Shown: positions 5,549-8,251 of the stretch, in pieces
Layout of the letters: each line of letters opens with the position of its first letter
Position numbering within the stretch: position 1 is the stretch's first letter
Origin: Syntrophaceae bacterium UBA2208
Lineage (GTDB): Bacteria > Desulfobacterota > BSN033 > UBA1163
Length of the DNA: 8,251 nt
NCBI GenBank assembly: GCA_002327885.1
Contig: DCUS01000060.1
Span: 1-8,251 of the forward strand
Direction of reading: 5' to 3'
Made by a program: the position numbers and the translations under genes
The notes under the pieces: model-generated
Told to the model about the DNA's origin: nothing
The model's input: the letters and a program-made list of their open reading frames with translations, nothing else
Database searches by the model: none

Positions 5549-6364
5549 ATGAATCGAGGCATTGAAGAGAAACTTGGACGATTAAAAGAAATATTTGGAT
5601 CGATGGGGAGGGTGCTCGTGGCTTTTTCGGGAGGGGTGGATAGTACGCTCCTTCTGAAAGTGGCACAGGATACGCTGGGAGATAAAAATGTCCTGGCTGC
5701 CACCGCCCTCTCTCCCCTTTATCCGGAAAGGGAATTGTCAGGGGCGAAAAAACTGGTCCAGACCATAGGAGCGAGGCACCGCCTGATCGAATCCAATGAA
5801 CTGAAGATTCCCGGGTTTTCTAAAAATCCTCCCAATCGTTGTTATTACTGTAAAAGGAAGCTTTTTAGAGAATTACTGACTATCGCCACAGAGGAAAGTA
5901 TTCGTTTTGTCGTCGAAGGCTCTACCTTAGATGATGACAAAGATCACCGTCCGGGGAGGTTGGCCATTCAGGAACTGGATATCAGAAGCCCTTTGAAAGA
6001 GGCAGGTTTTACAAAAGGGGAGATCAGGGAATTATCTAAAGCATTGGGGCTTTCCACCTGGGATAAGCCTTCTTTTGCCTGCCTCGCTTCACGCTTTCCG
6101 TATGGAGAAGAAATTACCGAAGATGGATTGAGAAAGGTTGGCGAGTCAGAGGATTTCCTCTATGAATTGGGATTCAAGCAGGTTCGTGTCCGTCACTATG
6201 GAAATCTGGCAAGAATCGAAATCCTCAAAGAAGAAATCGAACGCCTGATGAATGATTCGTTGAGGGAAAAAGTAGAGAACCGCTTACGAGAAATCGGATA
6301 CACCTACGTGACCCTTGATCTCCAGGGATTTCGGTCCGGGTCGATGAATGAGGTTTTAGGATGA
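5549..6364 (+). CDS. larE: LarE-type ATP-dependent sulfur transferase
   Basis: LarE adenylates the carboxylates of pyridinium dicarboxylate mononucleotide and converts them to thiocarboxylates during synthesis of the nickel-pincer cofactor of lactate racemase and relatives. The 271-residue length fits the family. Motifs: FSGGVDST at 26-33, ATALSPLYP at 51-59, NRCYYCKRKLF with Cys98 and Cys101, EGSTLDDD at 123-130, and FACLASRFPYGEEIT with Cys178. Cys178 corresponds to the single sacrificial sulfur donor of the Lactobacillus enzyme. The extra CxxC fits the three-cysteine, [4Fe-4S]-binding subtype, which could work catalytically. No larA, larB or larC is in the window, so the substrate here is unproven. 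The ATG has only a weak AAAG upstream. The last bases overlap the next gene, indicating coupling. Confidence 0.9.
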   Translation: MNRGIEEKLGRLKEIFGSMGRVLVAFSGGVDSTLLLKVAQDTLGDKNVLAATALSPLYPERELSGAKKLVQTIGARHRLIESNELKIPGFSKNPPNRCYYCKRKLFRELLTIATEESIRFVVEGSTLDDDKDHRPGRLAIQELDIRSPLKEAGFTKGEIRELSKALGLSTWDKPSFACLASRFPYGEEITEDGLRKVGESEDFLYELGFKQVRVRHYGNLARIEILKEEIERLMNDSLREKVENRLREIGYTYVTLDLQGFRSGSMNEVLG

Positions 6365-7365
6365 GGGCCATTGCACTGCTTTCCGGAGGTCTCGACAGCA
6401 CGCTCGCCGCTAAGGTCGTTATGGAGCAGGGAGTCGAACTGGAGGCCCTCAATTTTTTAACGGTTTTTTGCACCTGCACGAACCGAGGAGAGACATGCTT
6501 GGCATCTCAGAAAGCTGTTGAGAACCTGGGCATTCCTTTGAGAATATTGAATGTTTCCGAAGAGTATCTCAGCGTGGTAAAGCATCCCAGGCATGGCTAC
6601 GGAAGGAATATGAACCCATGCATTGATTGTCGAATCTTCATGCTCAAGAAAACAAAAGCCTATATGGAAGAGGTGGGATCTGCTTTTATTGTCACGGGGG
6701 AAGTGTTAGGACAGAGGCCCATGTCTCAGCGGAAAGATGCCATGCGACTGATTGAAAAGGAGGCTGGCCTGGAGGGACTTATCTTGCGACCCCTCTCTGC
6801 TAAAGTGCTTCCCACCACCATCCCGGAAAAGGAAGGGTGGGTTGACCGGGAGAAGCTTCTTAACATTTCAGGCCGGTCAAGAAAGCCTCAGATGGAATTG
6901 GCAGACCATTTTGGGATTCGCGATTATCCATGTCCTGCCGGAGGATGTCTTCTCACGGATCCTGGATTTGCAAAACGAATGAAGGACCTGCTGCTCCACA
7001 AACCTGATTTTCCCTTAAACGATGTTCACCTTCTGAAGATGGGGAGACACTTTCGGCTTTCCCATTTGGTTAAATTGGTCGTTGGAAGAAATGAGGAAGA
7101 GAATCAGAAAATACAAACCTTCGCTCAAGGGGAAGACATTTTATTAAAAGTCGCCAGTCTCCCAGGACCTCTTTCTCTCCTGAGAGGGAAACCTGATGAA
7201 GGTGATATTGAGAAGGCAGCCGCCATTACGGCTCATTATAGCAAGGCAAAGGATTTAGGAAAGGTTGAAGCGACCTATAGAGGTGTTGAGGAAGATCAAC
7301 CTCGGTCCCTTTCCGTTTCTCCTATTTCGAGAGTGGAAATTGAAAAAATGATGATCCATGAATAA
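6361..7365 (+). CDS. ThiI-like PP-loop ATPase fused to an NFACT-R-like RNA-binding domain
   Basis: The 334-residue protein starts with a PP-loop ATPase: P-loop SGGLDST at 8-14, then a Cys-rich loop (Cys37, 39, 46), NPCIDC with Cys87 and Cys90, FIVTGEVLGQRPMSQ at 109-123, RPLS, and DYPCPAGGCLLTDP with Cys191 and Cys196. These resemble the ThiI/TtuA class that puts sulfur into tRNA, but there is no THUMP or rhodanese domain. From about 228 to 310 the sequence follows the NFACT-R (DUF814-like) pattern: GRHFRL, KLVVGRNEEEN, a SLPGP strand, AAAITAHYSKAK and a final VEATYRG strand. This fusion has been described by domain analysis and predicted to modify RNA; the nucleotide made is unknown to me. 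ATG overlaps the larE stop by 4 bases, so translation is probably coupled. Confidence 0.85.
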   Translation: MRAIALLSGGLDSTLAAKVVMEQGVELEALNFLTVFCTCTNRGETCLASQKAVENLGIPLRILNVSEEYLSVVKHPRHGYGRNMNPCIDCRIFMLKKTKAYMEEVGSAFIVTGEVLGQRPMSQRKDAMRLIEKEAGLEGLILRPLSAKVLPTTIPEKEGWVDREKLLNISGRSRKPQMELADHFGIRDYPCPAGGCLLTDPGFAKRMKDLLLHKPDFPLNDVHLLKMGRHFRLSHLVKLVVGRNEEENQKIQTFAQGEDILLKVASLPGPLSLLRGKPDEGDIEKAAAITAHYSKAKDLGKVEATYRGVEEDQPRSLSVSPISRVEIEKMMIHE

Positions 7366-7490
7366 CCCTGACCCATATAGATTTGTTGGGATTATCCCTA
7401 ATAACCCTATCGGATCACGGTCCCTTTGAACAAAGACTGAGCGGTTGCCCAATAACTTTTATTTTCCACATAGTATGTCCTGAATGATCC

Positions 7491-7706
7491 TTACGGTCTT
7501 TGGCGGGTGTAGATGGTTTTGTGGCGCTGGCTGTAGGAAGGATCTTTAAGGCAGGTGGTGCATTCTTCAGGGGAAGGTTCAACCGGTTCAAGGAGGACTT
7601 CAAATCCGAGTTCTTTATACTGCTCCGCCATCTCCGATAGCCGGGGCTCATCGATAGTGAAACGCTTTTCCCAGCCTTGTTTTTTTAATTCTTCTTCCCG
7701 GGTCAT
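7491..7706 (-). CDS. Small conserved CxxC protein of unknown function
   Basis: The 71-residue soluble protein begins MTREEELKKQGWEKRFTIDEPRLSEM, continues YKELGFEVLLEPVEP, and ends with EECTTCLKD and KTIYTR. I recognise this layout (helix, acidic EPRLSEM, GFEV strand, Cys pair, KxIYTR end) from uncharacterised Deltaproteobacterial proteins but know no function. The single CxxC may bind a metal. Relatives I recall have more cysteines, which would make this one reduced, but that is memory and not shown here. No clear Shine-Dalgarno precedes the ATG. It lies 63 bases downstream of the ferredoxin-like gene on the same strand, separated by repeat arrays G and H. It converges on the ThiI-like gene across a 125-base spacer in which I found no convincing terminator. 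Confidence 0.7.
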   Translation of the reverse strand: MTREEELKKQGWEKRFTIDEPRLSEMAEQYKELGFEVLLEPVEPSPEECTTCLKDPSYSQRHKTIYTRQRP

Positions 7707-7715
7707 CTTAAAAAA

Positions 7716-7743
7716 TGTTTGATGTTGGAGGTTGGATGTTTAA
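7716..7743. repeat. Heptad-periodic array G, TGTTKGA-type units
   Basis: On the plus strand TGTTTGA at 7716, TGTTGGA at 7723, GGTTGGA at 7730 and TGTTTAA at 7737 follow each other without gaps. It fills most of the spacer between the two minus-strand genes. Confidence 0.6.
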
Positions 7744-7760
7744 GGCCAAAATTCTTTTTG

Positions 7761-7795
7761 CCTCATACCTCAAGCCTTACGCCCCAAGCCCTGAT
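7761..7795. repeat. Heptad-periodic array H, CCTCAAG-type units, running into a coding end
   Basis: Five units in register start at 7761: CCTCATA, then CCTCAAG at 7768, CCTTACG at 7775, CCCCAAG at 7782 and CCCTGAT at 7789. The ferredoxin-like gene stops inside it (TGA read from 7772 to 7770), so its last eight codons are repeat sequence. The same words recur in array I. Confidence 0.65.
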
Positions 7796-8096
7796 ATCGC
7801 TTCTTCCATCCGTTTGAAAAGGAGATGGCTTTGGGTTCACAAACACCGGCGCAGGGCGCCGGTTCTTCACCGCAAGCAGGGCGGCAGGGGGCACAGCTAT
7901 CTCTGACCTTTTTACGTTGCTCACGCTTTACAATGGCCACCGGTTCTTCACGGAAAATGTCAATCTCGTCCGGTCCCACTTTAAGGATCTTTGCAGGACA
8001 AACCTCTGCGCATTTGCCGCATCCATCGCATTTGTCCGTGTCGATGGTGACATGCCATTCGCCGGACCCGTCCCTGAACCCGTAGTTGGCTATCAT
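7770..8096 (-). CDS. Ferredoxin-like 4Fe-4S dicluster protein
   Basis: The 108-residue cytoplasmic protein has one classical cluster motif, Cys23-26-29-33 followed by Pro (DKCDGCGKCAEVCP). A second, unusual cysteine set follows: Cys68, 71, 75, 82 and 86 (SCAPCRPAC, then PCAGVCEPKAIS). The second set resembles the CAPC...C-x3-C variant of ferredoxins found beside anaerobic metabolism genes in Deltaproteobacteria; I infer a second [4Fe-4S] cluster and an electron-transfer role. The partner is unknown and probably encoded upstream, beyond the right edge. The start ATG has GGAG 7 bases upstream. Relatives as I recall end soon after the second motif. Here an extra basic tail (KKRYQGLGRKA) is mostly encoded by repeat array H, as if the array had overrun the original stop. 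Confidence 0.85.
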   Translation of the reverse strand: MIANYGFRDGSGEWHVTIDTDKCDGCGKCAEVCPAKILKVGPDEIDIFREEPVAIVKREQRKKVRDSCAPCRPACGEEPAPCAGVCEPKAISFSNGWKKRYQGLGRKA

Positions 8097-8110
8097 GTCT
8101 TCTCCATGTC

Positions 8111-8131
8111 GTAGGATTGGGGTTAGAGGTG
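8111..8131. repeat. Short heptad run J upstream of the ferredoxin-like gene
   Basis: GTAGGAT at 8111, TGGGGTT at 8118 and AGAGGTG at 8125 share GG at positions 4-5 of each unit. Only three units, so it would not be convincing without the other arrays. Confidence 0.3.
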
Positions 8132-8150
8132 GGGGTCAATCAAGCTTCTG

Positions 8151-8213
8151 CCTCAAACCTCATACCTTTTATCTCGAACCTTTTTAAGCTCTTCTTGCGC
8201 TCTTTGCCTTTCC
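8151..8213. repeat. Heptad-periodic array I, CCTCAAA/CCTCATA units
   Basis: Units in register from 8151: CCTCAAA, CCTCATA at 8158, CCTTTTA at 8165, TCTCGAA at 8172 and CCTTTTT at 8179. Weaker units continue to CTCTTTG at 8200 and CCTTTCC at 8207. CCTCATA and CCTCAAR are shared with array H about 390 bases away. It covers the stop codon of the possible gene at the right edge. Confidence 0.6.
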
Positions 8214-8251
8214 CATCTTTAACAGAGCCTGCCCGAAAAGAGCCGCTCCGA
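8184..8251 (-). CDS. Possible C-terminal end of a gene entering from the right edge
   Basis: On the minus strand one frame is open from the right edge for 21 codons to TAA at 8186-8184. The peptide begins GAALFGQALL and ends KMGKAKSARRA: an amphipathic helix-like stretch with a basic tail, plausible as a protein C-terminus. The other two minus frames give less protein-like sequence. The stop lies inside heptad array I, as for other genes here. The fragment is too short to assign a family, and it may not be coding. Confidence 0.35.
   Translation of the reverse strand, partial: GAALFGQALLKMGKAKSARRA

Noticed and set aside
7366..7490. Bidirectional terminator in the convergent spacer
   Set aside because: GGGAT-T-ATCCC (7388-7398 region) and CTTTG-AA-CAAAG have loops too small to form and no T-run; no heptad period was seen here either.
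7825..8114. Plus-strand frames over the ferredoxin-like gene
   Set aside because: The minus strand encodes clear iron-sulfur motifs; the plus frames are proline/serine-rich antisense shadows.

Overview
The window looks like a chromosomal piece of an anaerobic bacterium of the Desulfobacterota (former Deltaproteobacteria) type, moderately AT-rich. Nothing taxonomic is decisive. The inference rests on the gene set (homocysteine-biosynthesis DUF39 protein with a NIL-domain ferredoxin, LarE, an Rrf2 regulator, several small iron-sulfur proteins). No rRNA, tRNA, transposase, CRISPR array or phage gene was seen.

Layout, left to right. Positions 1-387 hold the 3' part of an uncharacterised, lipoprotein-like gene, followed 9 bases later by tilS (397-1788), which ends in a small Rho-independent terminator. 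A spacer with a 26-bp near-palindromic operator leads into an Rrf2-family regulator (1915-2358), which has its own terminator. A 250-base leader carries a possible 25-codon upstream ORF with a near-perfect Shine-Dalgarno. After it come five co-directional genes that could be one operon: the DUF39/HcyBio sulfurtransferase (2614-3828), a NIL-domain 2[4Fe-4S] ferredoxin (3891-4298), mnmA (4385-5467), larE (5549-6364) and a ThiI-like PP-loop protein with an NFACT-R-like C-terminal domain (6361-7365, overlapping larE by 4 bases). On the minus strand, convergent with these, lie a small uncharacterised CxxC protein (7491-7706), a ferredoxin-like protein (7770-8096) and the possible last codons of a further gene (8184-8251).

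How it fits together. Four of the genes are PP-loop (N-type) ATPases that adenylate a substrate: TilS makes lysidine in tRNA-Ile, MnmA makes 2-thiouridine at U34, LarE is a sulfur-inserting enzyme of nickel-pincer cofactor synthesis, and the ThiI-like protein probably modifies an RNA. The three sulfur-inserting ones all carry a CxxC plus a distal Cys, the pattern linked in this superfamily to a [4Fe-4S] cluster that can hold the sulfur. They sit directly behind HcyBio and its ferredoxin, which in methanogens move sulfide-level sulfur into homocysteine. The block therefore reads as a sulfur-incorporation island, possibly under the Rrf2 protein.

The most unexpected feature is not a gene. Six of the eight spacers longer than about 50 bases contain degenerate sequence locked to a 7-bp (often 14-bp) period. 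The word differs from spacer to spacer (for example AATTAGCA four times at exact 14-bp steps after mnmA, ATTTAAG-type heptads before HcyBio, CCTCAAR/CCTCATA around the ferredoxin). Several arrays start on or across a stop codon. The tilS-rrf2 spacer and the convergent 7366-7490 spacer do not show it.
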